Of a stretch of DNA of 64,000 nucleotides, positions 53,215-63,827 are shown piece by piece. Each line of letters begins with the position of its first letter. Position 1 is the stretch's first letter. Source of the DNA: Centroberyx gerrardi. Lineage: Eukaryota > Chordata > Actinopteri > Beryciformes > Berycidae. Where the stretch lies: positions 15,789,572 to 15,853,571 of the forward strand of contig NC_136008.1 of the NCBI RefSeq assembly GCF_048128805.1. The letters are read 5' to 3'. The position numbers were made by a program, and so were the translations under genes. The notes beneath the pieces were generated by a model that was not told where the DNA came from, did not search any database, and saw only the letters and a list, made by a program, of their open reading frames with translations.

Positions 53215-56200
53215 CTGCATGACAAGGGGACAGATAAAAGACTTTAAACCGCCATTTGTGGCATATTTATCACAATTTCAGGACCAGAATTGTTTCCACT
53301 GTCCCAAATATCTGCTTACCTGGTAAAATTCTCCCACTTGTCTTACATAACCCGCCACCTCTGTGTCAGTGGGCTGAACCTTCCAGTGGAAGCGAGGGGC
53401 CGTTTTGTAATCAGCAGCCCCGGTCCAGTTGACGGTCTGCAGGAACCTCTCAGTCAGCGGGGCAGCGACGATCACATCCAGCTGACCACTATAGATTAAG
53501 ATCTGGACACACAGAGGGCCCAAGGAAGTCAGGGGGGTTAGGGAGGGACAAGCAGCATGCGTCACTTCCAACGTACGCAAGACGAAGACGCCATTCCACT
53601 CTCATCTGTGATCACACTGTTGTCATTGTGTGTTGCGAAGTTAATATCAGCCACTATATGCCTTCCTACATCTCCTCACCCTGTATTGGTCCATCAGCAC
53701 CTCCAGCCAGGGCTTGATGCTCTTCATGACATCCTGCAGGAGGTGTTTCTCCACCTCCGAGCCGTCGTGGAACGTCAGGTTCCCCACATGGATGGAGCGC
53801 CGCACCTCCGCCAGAGTCACAAACTGGGAAAAGTACTCCTGGTCCTCGGGCTCCTGTAGTGCAGACGGAGGACAAACCAGCATGTTGTGTATTCCTCACA
53901 GACAGTCATTGGTAATAATTACTTCATTTGTATAGCATTTTTCTAAAACCCAAGTTTAGAAAGTGCTTCACAAACAAGACAAACAAAAGTCACACAAATG
54001 AGGTTGCACAAGCAGCAAAAGAGAGGACAAAGAGGACAGCAGCAAGAACAAACACATAGCCATAAAGGTGATGGTGGGAAGGTGGGAGGGTTCAACTGAT
54101 ATGGGTTTTTAAAGTCCAAAACCAATACTGCTATTTTTGTAGTTTGAGTCTGTGTATTGAAGCTGCCCTTAGCCAATATTTTGTGCCGATATTCAAAATC
54201 TATAAAAGTTGACAATTTTCATGCCAGAAATGACAAGCACTCAGTCTTGCCCCCAGGACTGTACTCTTGTCAGGGTGGAAAAGTCTCAGACACTGACTGG
54301 CCAATATCCAATATTTAATAAAAAGCCCATATTTGCCCAATATATCAGCAAACCAAAATATGAGTACTACCCTAACACAGATCCTAGTTACCGTAGAGGG
54401 TGGGAGAGAGGGGTAAGATTATACCAACAAGCCAATATATATAACAAGGTCTAAATCAATGGTGAACATCAACAAGGAAGGCAGATATGGGACAGAGGTG
54501 GATTAAAGGTGGTCAAGGCTTGAGCTCAGAAAAAACTGCCAGTGTTTCCATGTACCTGACATGACAGGTAGTTGAAATAGTTGGTGCAGCCTGTGGCGTT
54601 TTGGAAGAAGGAGGGGTACGGATCCACGTCACCATTCAGCAAGCTGTCGAAAACCTGAAGTGCAAGGAGGAAGGCATGCATGTAAGAGACATACAACATG
54701 GTTATCTCAGGCCACATTCACCAAAAACATTCTTGGACTTTGTCCTAAATTCCAATATTTGATCATTTCAGAAAATTATGATAATAAGAAAATGCCATCT
54801 ATGGCATTAATTCCTTGGGTGGTTGCAAATTTGTTTAACTTTTTATATAGATCAAAGAAAATAAGTCAAAGAAATAATGTAAGCCACTGATTTTGATAAA
54901 TGACAACTTGGATTTTAGCTCTTATTTTTACACACAGAAACACCCGGTGTCTCCTACCTCAAAAGCCTCCACCCACTTCTGCTGCTGGATGAGCTGAACC
55001 CCCAGGTCTGTCTGCTGGACAACATACTGTCTCTGGAGCTCATCTATCATGCCTGTCTGGTACAGGAACTCAGCGTAACCACCCAGCATCTGAGACGGAG
55101 GAAAAACAAAAACAGTCAAGACTGTCAGGGAGAAAAGTGCTTTTCATTTTTCATCACACATCTACGTTATATTAACTGGTTACTATATTTTAGTAGGAGG
55201 AAGAATGCCCTCTTGGATTATGGATTTTAGACAATAGTTACAAATGTGTACTCTTTGAAAAGTATACAATACTCACAAAATCAGGAGAAAGGTTAAAGAT
55301 TGCTGACTAGCTCCCTGGTTACCACAAGAGCTAGCACAGCAACCAATTCCATTAATAGAATTATCATTTGTACAGCTGAAACATACCTTTGATGCATCAG
55401 ACTGCTTGGCTGAGGCTAAACACTGTATGAAATTTGTTCCACTATGAAACATCAAGCAGCTGTAGTTTATAGAATGATATAAAATGACACACATACCACT
55501 TCTGGATCACAGAGCCCGTCCCCAATGGCCATGCCCTTCAGGTTGATCTTCACCTTGGCAGAGGGGTTGTTTTTATGGATGTAGTAAGTAATGGCAGGAA
55601 CATATTTCCCTGCATAAGACTGCAAGAAGAGAGAGAGAGAGGTTTACACGGGTGATGGCAAAATCTTAACTAGGCTGGTTGTTTTAATTCAGGAGCCATC
55701 GGGTCTTCTTGCAGAAGTATTTTAAGAAGGATTACCTCCTTTGCCAGATGCTATGAAAAAGTGTTTTATGTCATTCTTACCATTTTTGTAAACACCAATT
55801 AAAACTTGGGCATTAGGTATATCTAGGGTTCTTACATAACAAGGATTTCCTCTAATGAGCAAAAATGTGGGGGAGAAAAAAATGGCATTCTACTGTATGC
55901 TTGGAAGTTAATAAGCTACTTGTGTAATCCTATTTCTTGAAATCCTTAGACAATGTCCATTGCAAAGCTTAAGAAGAAAAAACAAAGCTTACCTCTCCAG
56001 TTGCATAGAACTCATTGGACTGATACTCAGGAAAGATCTGGAAGAACTGAGTTAACGCACTGAGGAAGAGATATGAACAATAAGAGAGTTAGCAGCCCAT
56101 ATAACACCAGATTTACTGACACATATGACAAGACTTAGTTTGAGTAAGAGAGAAGTTTGTGTTACCTGTACAGGTCTCTGCCAACATCATCCTGGTTCTG

Positions 56201-58584
56201 AGCAAAGCCTCTGTCATCGTCCGTGAAACTGAAACCTGTCCCAACCTGGAAAAATAAATACTTGACCTCAGAATCTTGTCACTAAATACTCATGTATGTA
56301 TAAAAATGATGTATGATGGGCTGAGAAACTGTAACCTTGATTGATAGAAGTGTCCTACGTAATCAGTTCACACTTTTTTGGTTTTTGGATCAATAAGCTA
56401 TACTTACTGGATTGTCAATGTACAAAACTGAGTATCTGGATGTCCATGGGTAATCCCTGAAACTGACTGCAAAGAGAGAAAAGATAAGTAGTTAAAACAA
56501 AAGGTAAACAATGCACTCATGCTGACATACAAGTGTAATTTCTTCCATTAATAGGAATCACACTGCATTAAAACAAGGCATGCTCATGTGAACCGCTGAA
56601 TGGCCAGCTTGGTTTTACCAGTCAGGTTCTTGTGCACCACATAGGGTCCGTGTTCCACAAAGAGACCAAACATGGAGGTGCCACCAGGCCCGCCTTGCAG
56701 CCACAGCAGGACTGGAGCCGTCTCAGGTCTCTCCTGCCGGACGGGTCAGGACACAAAGTTAGGATCTGAGCACCACCTTGTGGTGACTTCGCTTCCATGT
56801 AAAAAAAACAAGGTGAATACCACTGAATTTCAGCTTGAAATAAAGGATTTTGCGACAGTTTGGTCTGTAAATGCAAAAACGTGTTCATCACTGCTTACTG
56901 CTCACATCCTTGACATTCAATTGGCAAAAATTAACTGTGGCTTGGTGAAAATAACTTGTTAGCAGAAATTGTTTGCATTTCACAAACAATTTTTAATTAG
57001 ATTTTTTTAACAACAGTTTGTATAATAGAATGCCATGCATATCTCCAGTGATGTCACGTGTCTCCAAAATATGTTGCAATAATGTGGGTCATGTATTGAC
57101 TTTCACTGTGTATTGAGAAACAGAAATAAAACAAGACTGAACTTCTTCTATTTTGAGATTGTCACGCGTTTTCGCATTAACAGGAAGGATAAAATAAAGT
57201 GACTGACAGTATTCAGAGTGATTGTCACAGGATAGATGTAGGTTTTTGTAGTTCCAAACTGCTATAATGTGAAGCTCATTTGAATTTAAAAACTCAGACA
57301 AACATTTTATAAGTCCACAAAATCAAGTCTGCTGTCCAATACCAACAAAACGGCATGTGACTCTGTACCTCAGTATAAAATTAAAGGTTAGAGTCTTGGT
57401 TACTGATTAATAGAGTTAAGAGAAAAATGTTTAAGTTCATAAAAATACACGGGACATTGACCCCATAAGAAGAACAAATTCAGTGGTATTCCTCTTCAAT
57501 ATGGTAAGATAGATATTGCAATATAAGCTACAGTAGGCCAATATGTACAGCTCCAGTGGCATGCACATCATGACCCTAGAAGGAGAAGATAACATCTCAT
57601 GGTAAATACTTCCTTGTAGACTTTTGGTCTACAGAGACTCAATATGAAACCCAAAACAAATTCAAACCTCATAGCTAGCATTCCTTTACCGCAGCTGACT
57701 AAGATGCAAAATAGACATGTGGTTCAATTCCTTATCATATGTTGACTGAGGAAGTGAAGTTGGATTCCAAGTTAAATGAGGATAAGACTGAATATTTTGC
57801 TCAAAGGTTTGGGTTCCTTGGTACAAAATCTTATCAAATGAAGGTCTGTGGTTTAATCTATCTGTGGGTCTGACCTGAAGAAGTGTGGGAACCTAACATC
57901 TGGTGTAAGGCAGAGGCTCGACTAGAGGTGAAATACCTGTGCAGGGAAGAACCAGAAGTAGAGGTTGCTGTTGTATGTCTTGTTGACAGTGAGGTATCCA
58001 GCGTAACTCTTCACATTGGCACCTGGTAGAGGTCCCACCAGACTCCGTTTCCTGGCTGGAACAATAAGGCGTTAATCCATAAACAATGAAAACACCCCCC
58101 AAAAAAAACAAAGCATGGCTAAATCTCGGCTCAGATACATACAACACTGTAGCCTCTGAAATCTGATTGTTATAAAATTGTAACTGTGAGCCATGCTGAC
58201 TGCAGTATTATAGCAGTCATATCAGACACTGAATAAACAGACTACTTTTCACACATATCGCCTGAAGCTCATCGACTTTTTAGTGATACATGATAGTCAC
58301 TTGTAAGTTGAGTATCAGCACTGGACTATCCAAATAAAGTGACCAGTTTGTAATGTACCGGAGGGTGAGGGTGCACTCATACCTTCATCTATGGCTCCCT
58401 TCTCCAGGTAAGGAGTGAGGAAGAGGGGTGAGCCGGGGTCGGCTCCGTTAAGGTCACTGACACGACGAGACTTGCTGCAGAAAAACCCCGAGCAGCCCCT
58501 GGACTGTGCAGACTCCAGGCAGGCCCACAGTAAAAGGAAACTCAAAGTTTCCCTTAACAGTCTGCCGATATAAGACAAGCGCAT
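53116..58584 (-). CDS. cpvl: CPVL serine carboxypeptidase (vitellogenic-like), complete gene span
   Basis: A peptidase family S10 carboxypeptidase, expected to remove C-terminal residues in the secretory or lysosomal compartment. Twelve coding exons, all with GT/AG sites and continuous phase: 58383-58584, 57937-58055, 56619-56733, 56408-56466, 56166-56245, 55993-56059, 55497-55619, 54958-55089, 54556-54654, 53680-53853, 53320-53502 and 53116-53214. The product is about 483 aa; human is 476. Residues 1-28 form a signal peptide. The oxyanion loop [10 protein letters not shown] is at 118-127, and the triad is S215 (GESYAG), D399 (GQLD) and H459 (GGGH). Five N-glycosylation sequons are visible (N92, N143, N318, N357, N415). 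All catalytic residues are present, so it should be active. It is convergent with creb5 and head-to-head with chn2. Confidence 0.95.
53320..53502 (-). CDS. cpvl: cpvl exon 11: catalytic Asp
   Basis: 61 codons (residues 391-451): [20 protein letters not shown] carries D399, followed by a sequon NWT and [16 protein letters not shown]. Phase 0 both sides; the donor is GTAAGC. Confidence 0.96.
53680..53853 (-). CDS. cpvl: cpvl exon 10
   Basis: 58 codons (residues 333-390): [39 protein letters not shown], and [12 protein letters not shown]. Matches the human block EPEDQLYYVKFLSLPEVR...IHVGNQTF. Phase 0; donor GTGAGG. Confidence 0.96.
53854..54555 (-). repeat. cpvl: cpvl intron 9 with retroelement debris
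   Basis: The plus-strand CATTTGTATAGCATTTTTCT near 53930 is, on the minus strand, the AAAATGCTATACAAATG tail common to fish non-LTR elements. The following 54060-54430 has CCAATATCCAATATTT and CCAATATATCAGC, typical of an old AT-rich fish repeat. No coding sequence beyond the exons. Confidence 0.5.
54556..54654 (-). CDS. cpvl: cpvl exon 9
   Basis: 33 codons (residues 300-332): [18 protein letters not shown], sequon NAT, and [12 protein letters not shown]. Phase 0; donor GTACAT. The cysteines match the S10 disulfide pattern of the human protein. Confidence 0.95.
54655..54957 (-). other. cpvl: cpvl intron 8
   Basis: 303 bases, AT-rich, nothing recognisable. Confidence 0.8.
54958..55089 (-). 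CDS. cpvl: cpvl exon 8
   Basis: 44 codons (residues 256-299): [19 protein letters not shown], then a Gln-rich helical part ending [10 protein letters not shown]. It corresponds to [19 protein letters not shown] in human. Phase 0; donor GTAGGA. Confidence 0.95.
55090..55496 (-). other. cpvl: cpvl intron 7
   Basis: About 400 bases, AT-rich, no feature seen. Confidence 0.8.
55497..55619 (-). CDS. cpvl: cpvl exon 7: catalytic Ser
   Basis: 41 codons (residues 215-255) opening with the nucleophile S215 of [24 protein letters not shown], then [19 protein letters not shown]. The GESYAG motif is split by the intron directly before the serine. Phase 0; donor GTATGT. Confidence 0.97.
55620..55992 (-). 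other. cpvl: cpvl intron 6
   Basis: About 370 bases; a short GA run near 55628-55642; otherwise nothing. Confidence 0.8.
55993..56059 (-). CDS. cpvl: cpvl exon 6
   Basis: Completes Ser192 and encodes [19 protein letters not shown] and TGE (to residue 214), the run-up to the catalytic serine. Phase 2 entry, phase 0 exit; donor GTAAGC. Confidence 0.96.
56166..56245 (-). CDS. cpvl: cpvl exon 5
   Basis: 26 codons plus two bases (residues 166-191): [20 protein letters not shown] and VGRDLY. VGTGFSF is a hallmark of S10 peptidases. Donor GTAACA. Confidence 0.96.
56408..56466 (-). CDS. cpvl: cpvl exon 4
   Basis: Completes Val146 and encodes [19 protein letters not shown] (to residue 165), matching LRDRDFPWTTTLSMLYIDNP in human. 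Donor GTAAGT. Confidence 0.96.
56619..56733 (-). CDS. cpvl: cpvl exon 3: oxyanion-hole loop
   Basis: 38 codons plus one base (residues 108-145): [38 protein letters not shown]. The GGPGG loop forms the oxyanion hole in S10 enzymes. Donor GTAAAA. Confidence 0.97.
56734..57936 (-). other. cpvl: cpvl intron 2
   Basis: About 1.2 kb, AT-rich. Small frames on both strands, none supported. Confidence 0.75.
57937..58055 (-). CDS. cpvl: cpvl exon 2
   Basis: Completes Ala68 and encodes [39 protein letters not shown] (to residue 107). N92 is in a sequon. Corresponds to SLVGPFPGLNMKSYAGFLTV in human. Donor GTATTT. Confidence 0.97.
58056..58382 (-). other. cpvl: cpvl intron 1 (between coding exons 1 and 2)
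   Basis: 327 bases with nothing else recognisable. Confidence 0.8.
58383..58584 (-). CDS. cpvl: cpvl exon 1: signal peptide and N terminus
   Basis: 67 codons plus one base. A basic N-region and hydrophobic core ([14 protein letters not shown]) make a signal peptide with likely cleavage near residue 26-28. It is followed by a Cys/Ser-rich stretch and [17 protein letters not shown], matching QPLFLTPYIEAGKIQKG in human. Acceptor CTGTAG six bases before the ATG suggests the 5' UTR is mostly in an upstream exon. Donor GTATGA. Confidence 0.94.
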
Positions 58585-58724
58585 ATCAAGCTACAGGCCC
58601 GGTCACTGATTTGGAGAGTCTCATACATTGCAAATCAAATTTCAAAACAATGCGACCGCAAACACACGCGGCAGACAACAGATGAAAGTACAGCGAAACC
58701 TTGCATTAACCTGACACAACTCAC

Positions 58725-58800
58725 CTCATATTTAATGTTTTCTCTTTGGTGATAGACGTATATGTTAGCCTAAGAGCCGGTAGAGGGCTTTTAAAGTTGC
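58725..58800 (-). promoter_or_regulatory. cpvl: cpvl 5' UTR exon and TATA-like promoter (candidate)
   Basis: On the minus strand ATGAG is followed by GTGAGT (donor at 58724-58719), which pairs with the acceptor before coding exon 1. About 65-70 bases upstream of that donor lies TTTAAAAG (about 58789-58796), a TATA-like box. This arrangement predicts a short first exon. Confidence 0.45.
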
Positions 58801-60380
58801 TCAGCTGAGTAAGTGGGTGGAAAAGTGAGAAGCTAGTGCTTAGTCAGGTGACCATCTGTGAGTGGATCATGTGGTATCAGTGCCTTAGCTGAGGGGGCCT
58901 TCAGCCCTCAACGTTGTCTTACAGACGAGCCAAGAGGCGCCACGGCTAACTTGCTAACTCCCAAGAAGAAGGTATAATTACCTAAAGGCATAACCTTTGT
59001 ATAAGTGCTAAGTGTTTCAGATTTTTACTTGGTAAGTAAAGTACTTGCTTTATATTAATAATAAATGCACTATATTTATAAAACCCAAGATTGAACATGT
59101 ACGCTTGGAGCTGTATTGAGCCGCTGTCTGTTTTCAATAAATTAAGACATCAATTAGTTTAGGCTACATTCCTGGCCTGGATTTTCTCTTCTTCATTCTG
59201 CCACCGTAGCACAAAGTAGCACTTGTACTGCTTGAGTCTTAAAGTAAAACATCAGCCATCAAAAGCTGCTTTGTTATGGGGTCCATTTTGTTGTTATTTC
59301 CGGCCAAAAACACTTGAATGTGTGACAACTTACGACTTTCGATCTCGGGTGTAGGAGTTTACGAGCAGCACATGAAGGCACCATAAGACAGCGTTGAGGG
59401 TTTAAACACCCGCTGAACGTCGTGCGCAATCCTGTTGTGCGTTTACGTTTTCGGTAGTCAGAAGATATTTTTAACCACAAAAGATCAGCAACATCATCAG
59501 CAACTCAGGCTACTCAGCATTTTGCATGGTGATGCTCGCATAAGCTATATTTACATGGACATGTGAGGATCATTAGCCTACCTCAGTGTTTTTCTGATAA
59601 TATTAAAAGTGAGTCTAATTATATTATAGACCACATAAATGATGGGGCATTGTGCCTACAGCATTTGGGAGTAGTTCACTTGATATTATTATAACATTAA
59701 CGAAGTATTCTTATTCTTACCACATTTATATAAGATATATTACATCTTCTAATTGATGGATCTAGACGGTTCCTTGAATTCTGTATGGAAGCCAAAGCCT
59801 GTGTGTGGAGAACTACAACAGACAGTGAGTTCAAGTCAAATGAGCCATGTCTAGCCCAAACTTGAGGACCCCAAACAGATAAACTTCAGGGCAGGACCCT
59901 CATCTTGGACGTTGTTTGGTATTATTTTGGCTACATGACTGGATTAACCGTGTAGGCCCTACCCTGACGGTGGGGATGGTGAAATCCTTATAACACTCTC
60001 TCATAAGGAACTTAAAGTATTCCTGGTTTTGCTGGGGACTCCCAGCTGGACCCCCACCCAAAGCGCCAAAGGCCACGGTGGGTCCCCGTACCCTACTTTG
60101 GGAACCCGCGGTCTAGCCTGCCTCCAAACTTTCACTTTAAGAAGGCGCGTCTACGCTGCAGTGTAGTGTGTTTATTACAATCCTTAAAGTGGCACATGGA
60201 AACCATACTACAGCCGAAGTGCTTTTCATTTCTGCATGGCATAACAAATCTAGACGTGTAGCCTCTATGTCGCTTCTGTCTGGGGGAATGGCTCGGAGAA
60301 ACGCAGCCGGGGAGCACGAGCAGAAGTTCACGGTAATGTTCGTGTAGGTTGCCTGACTATTTTTATCCCTACAGTGGCGA
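58801..60380. other. cpvl-chn2 head-to-head intergenic DNA
   Basis: About 1.6 kb without a gene. The stretch 59860-60115 has GAGGACCCCAAACAGATAAA and TACTTTGGGAACCCGCGGTC, which resemble an old dispersed fish repeat. Sequence becomes GC-rich approaching chn2. Confidence 0.55.
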
Positions 60381-60638
60381 TAGCACCTATATGCGGCAGC
60401 TTAGGCTCCTGCGCGGCGCACAGGGAAGCGAGGGAAAGAGGAATCGGAGGAATCAGAGAAACGGGTCGCGGCGTGCTTGAGGCGAGGCGAGACATGAAAT
60501 AGTCACCGGTACGGTAGTGTGGAGGTAGAGCAGAGAGGGACGCGCAGGACGTGAGTGAAATGGGAGCTCCGCCGGGGACGAGCCGCTGTGAGCGCACCTT
60601 GACCGAACGGGAGTAACCGAGCCGTAAAACCGACTGGG
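60381..60638 (+). promoter_or_regulatory. chn2: chn2 promoter and 5' UTR (CpG-rich)
   Basis: GC- and CpG-rich sequence (CTGCGCGGCGCACAGG near 60409, GGTCGCGGCGTGCTTGAGG near 60463) leads into the chn2 start exon; no TATA box is obvious. The transcription start is probably within 60400-60550. Several shadow frames on the minus strand reflect the GC-rich composition. Confidence 0.6.
60560..60616 (+). CDS. Upstream ORF in the chn2 5' UTR (18 codons)
   Basis: An ATG at 60560 starts MGAPPGTSRCERTLTERE and stops at TAA (60614-60616), 22 bases before the chn2 start. If transcription begins upstream of it, ribosomes would meet this frame first and chn2 translation could be dampened. The peptide itself is unremarkable. 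Confidence 0.4.
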   Translation: MGAPPGTSRCERTLTERE

Positions 60639-60687
60639 ATGGCAGCATCCAGCAACTCAAGCCTCTCAGGTTCATCTGTCTCCTCTG
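60639..60687 (+). CDS. chn2: Beta-chimaerin (CHN2), coding exon 1 (partial gene)
   Basis: MAASSNSSLSGSSVSS plus the first base of codon 17, followed by donor GTAAGA. This is the N terminus of the long beta2-chimaerin isoform. That isoform is a diacylglycerol-responsive Rac GTPase-activating protein with SH2, C1 and RhoGAP domains; all of these lie in exons beyond the right edge. Phase 1 exit suits the conserved Asp/Glu codon that follows. The identity rests on a 16-residue match plus the expected position next to cpvl. Confidence 0.9.
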
Positions 60688-60739
60688 GTAAGAGTTCAAG
60701 TAACCTGTACGGAAACTATACACTGAAGCTATACAGTTA

Positions 60740-60742
<3 letters not shown>

Positions 60743-60789
<47 letters not shown>
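60743..60789 (+). repeat. (TAA)n microsatellite after chn2 exon 1
   Basis: Pure trinucleotide run about 55 bases beyond the chn2 donor. The minus-strand frame through it encodes poly-Tyr and is not a gene. Confidence 0.95.
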
Positions 60790-60790
<1 letters not shown>

Positions 60791-61733
60791 ATCTTATTAT
60801 TATTATCATTCATTCAGTTTTCAAAAGCGTTATCGTTTTTCTAATAAGTGCAAATGTATGGTTATGTCATAGCAGCAGCGCCTGCTCATGAATCAAACTT
60901 TTCTCATTATCTTGCTACTTTGTACCATATAGCCATCGCCCAGCATGTGCTGCTCACCATAAACAACACATGCACCCGCAGGACAGGCTGCCTGGCATTA
61001 CTCTTCTTCATTTATATTTTTTCATCATCTTCATCGGCGTCTCACACGTGTCCAGTCAACATTTAGCAAAAAAAAACAACAACATTCAAATCGCTTTCAG
61101 TGACTCATGATCAAACGATTAAAGATTAAGTGAGAAGCATCAATTCCCTACACTGCGTCTGGATGCAGCGGTGGAAATGTTAAGAGGGAGTGAACGCCTT
61201 TCGTGCGTGGAGGGATTACAAGGTTGTAAGATGCAGCCTGCATGAGGTTTGGTTTGGATATTGTCATTAGATTGCCAATCATCTCCGTCATTTCCTTGTT
61301 GACTTTCCACTTGGCAGGCTTCAAGGTAGTAGTCTACCATTTTCCAAAATGCAGCCCCAGACTGGGACTTGTTGTGACATTTAGAAAATACTTATCCTAT
61401 TATTTCATGGTCTAGTGACATAATACAGTGCACGCTGCTGCAGTATGCACAAAATTTAAAATTCCATTTGACAATAATGAGGTATTGTGAAAATGTGAGT
61501 AGCACCTATTATATATTTGCAAAAAATTCAGGGTACAGTTTCCACAGAATGTGAACTGAAAATGGGATTGCAGCTGTTCAAACAAACCCAGAATGAAACA
61601 GCAGTTCCATGCCTGCTTCAGTATACTCTATTCTGTGTTGATAAAGCGCGTTGCTCATGTTTGCCAGGGTATAAAGTACAAACTCCACAGTGCTGTTTGA
61701 TGTGGAAGCCCCACCAACAACCAGAGAGAGGGG

Positions 61734-61795
61734 TGTGTGTGTGTGTGTGTGCATAAGTGAGAGAGAGAGACAGAGAGAGAGAGAGAGGGAGAGAG
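61734..61795 (+). repeat. Compound (GT)n/(GA)n microsatellite
   Basis: A GT run (about 61734-61752) followed by GA repeats (about 61758-61795) in chn2 intron 1. Confidence 0.9.
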
Positions 61796-63772
61796 ATTGT
61801 GTGTGAGAAGAGGGAGGGGGAGACTAGACTTACACTTAGGTCTAAGTTTTCTGTTTCCACTCAATATTCTACCATCAACAGTCACCGTTTAAAAATGCGT
61901 AGTGGTATTTTTTCCACCTAAACAACAAATTAAAAATCAAAATAGAATACTGCATTCACAAATGTATGCATGGTAACGTTATACGTAGGTTTATCACATG
62001 GTGAAGGCATAGTACAGGCAGTGTTTATTTTATTTTCCTCTGCATCCCAACCACACCACACAGCCGGAGTCACATTTCCCAAGGTACTGCCCAATGGGAG
62101 TGACAGACAATCGTTCCAAGCTGATATAGCCTGCGGAAACCACATGCTTCACAAAGCATTATCTCATGTGTGTGTTGCCGAAAGCAGTGGATTTACTGTT
62201 TGACCACTGCTGCTTTAAGAGGAAAGTCTTTTCTTTCTGTGGCATGGAGGGTTGTCATTACTGTTGGGCTCTCAATATAATTATCAGAGGTTACAAGCTG
62301 TGCTGCTGCCAGGGATAGAGTGGTTGTCACAAGGGTATCATTATTTTCATGCAGAGCTTTTTGGCAGTCAGACACAACATTTGAATAATCTTGTCTATGA
62401 GGCATGTGACTCAAAATGAATCCGTGCTCAAATTCTGCTCCATATTAGTCCCCCTGCTCCGGCTGCTGACAAAATGCTCTCGGTATAGACATCTCAGCTG
62501 CTTCTAAAGATAAGTCTATCTAGCAATCTTGTTTTGCGGCTTTTCTTTGCGAAGTATCTGGAGGGGAAAGTGAGGAGATAAAGTTCATCCAAGTTCACTA
62601 AGGGAAATATGTGAATAATCGCAGTGTCATTGATGGCAAACAGTGATCAGTCGGGATGATATTACACTACGGAATGCTATTACACTGTGGAAGGAAATAC
62701 TGATTTATTTTATTTACTGATTTATTTATTGTGCTCCTTGCAACAATATTACACCAAAGGGAACAGACGTAAGCGTGCAAACCATTTCATAAATCTTCAC
62801 TGTAGATACACATAGTCTATAATATTACTAGCTACAACCTTATTACACAGGAGATAGAGGAAAATAATTGATATAACCCTACGTTCTAGGCACTAACAGC
62901 TAAATAAAAAGAGATAAGCTGTAAGGAAAGGAAAATATTGCAACATGATTGCAACATATGTGTTGCAATCTTTTCCTTTCCCTGGAAAGATAATTTGTGG
63001 CTATTCTTCTAGATCTGGGAGATTCCTACACATTCTTGGCACGAGTGGGCACAGAAACATGTACTGTACCAGTACGCCATTCGCCAGACAGCTCCTGGAA
63101 ATAAAGCTTTGAAAATAAATTGAGGGATAGAGCATGAAAGTATGCCTTCTGCCCTAGGCCTGAAATGACAAAATTGGACAGGGAGGCAGAATTACAGCCA
63201 TGTATTACAGTCTTGCACAGTGAGAGACACACTGCTCCTCAGCAGGATCCTACATGTGTTTTCTAGCAAATGCTGTTGTTCCTCCCAAAATCCTAGGCAG
63301 CATGTATTACCTCTGCTTCTATTTGTGTTCCTTTCCCATGTGAATCATTTAGAACTGGATTAGTGACATGTATACTGAGTGACTTACTGAAATAATCTGC
63401 TTTACAGCCACAGAGTGCCCCAAGTAACCAGTGCTGGCTGTGCATATGCCAGTAGTCTATCCATTATTAATTACAAGAACGGGTTCTCTCAGTGGCAGCC
63501 ACTGGGCAAGGTCAGAATCCAATTACCAAATAGTGTTTTCCCTCCTCTAAACTAACCTACTGGTCTTGTTAACCACTGAACATACAGCTGCCCTAAGGGT
63601 CTCCTGCCCAATAGTACACAACCAAACACCAGTCACAGAGGCTCTCATACCTGTCACATATTATCTGGTCCATGGATGACTAAGACTGTGTTGAAATGCT
63701 TGTTTTGGACCAATGTAATACACAGATGGCCTCCCTGCAGGAGCTCTGCTGCATCCCTCTGACATGATGGTC

Positions 63773-63774
<2 letters not shown>

Positions 63775-63824
<50 letters not shown>
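63775..63824 (+). repeat. (GT)25 microsatellite
   Basis: Fifty uninterrupted bases of GT near the right edge, followed by a degenerate GT-rich tail to about 63880. Likely polymorphic. Confidence 0.97.

Positions 63825-63827
<3 letters not shown>

Noticed and set aside
60328..60813. 161-codon minus-strand frame beginning with a poly-Tyr run
   Set aside because: The poly-Tyr is the antisense of the TAA microsatellite and the rest is antisense to the chn2 exon and CpG promoter.
61618..61885. Ser/Leu and Thr/His repeat frames in chn2 intron 1
   Set aside because: They derive from the GT and GA microsatellite at 61734-61795.
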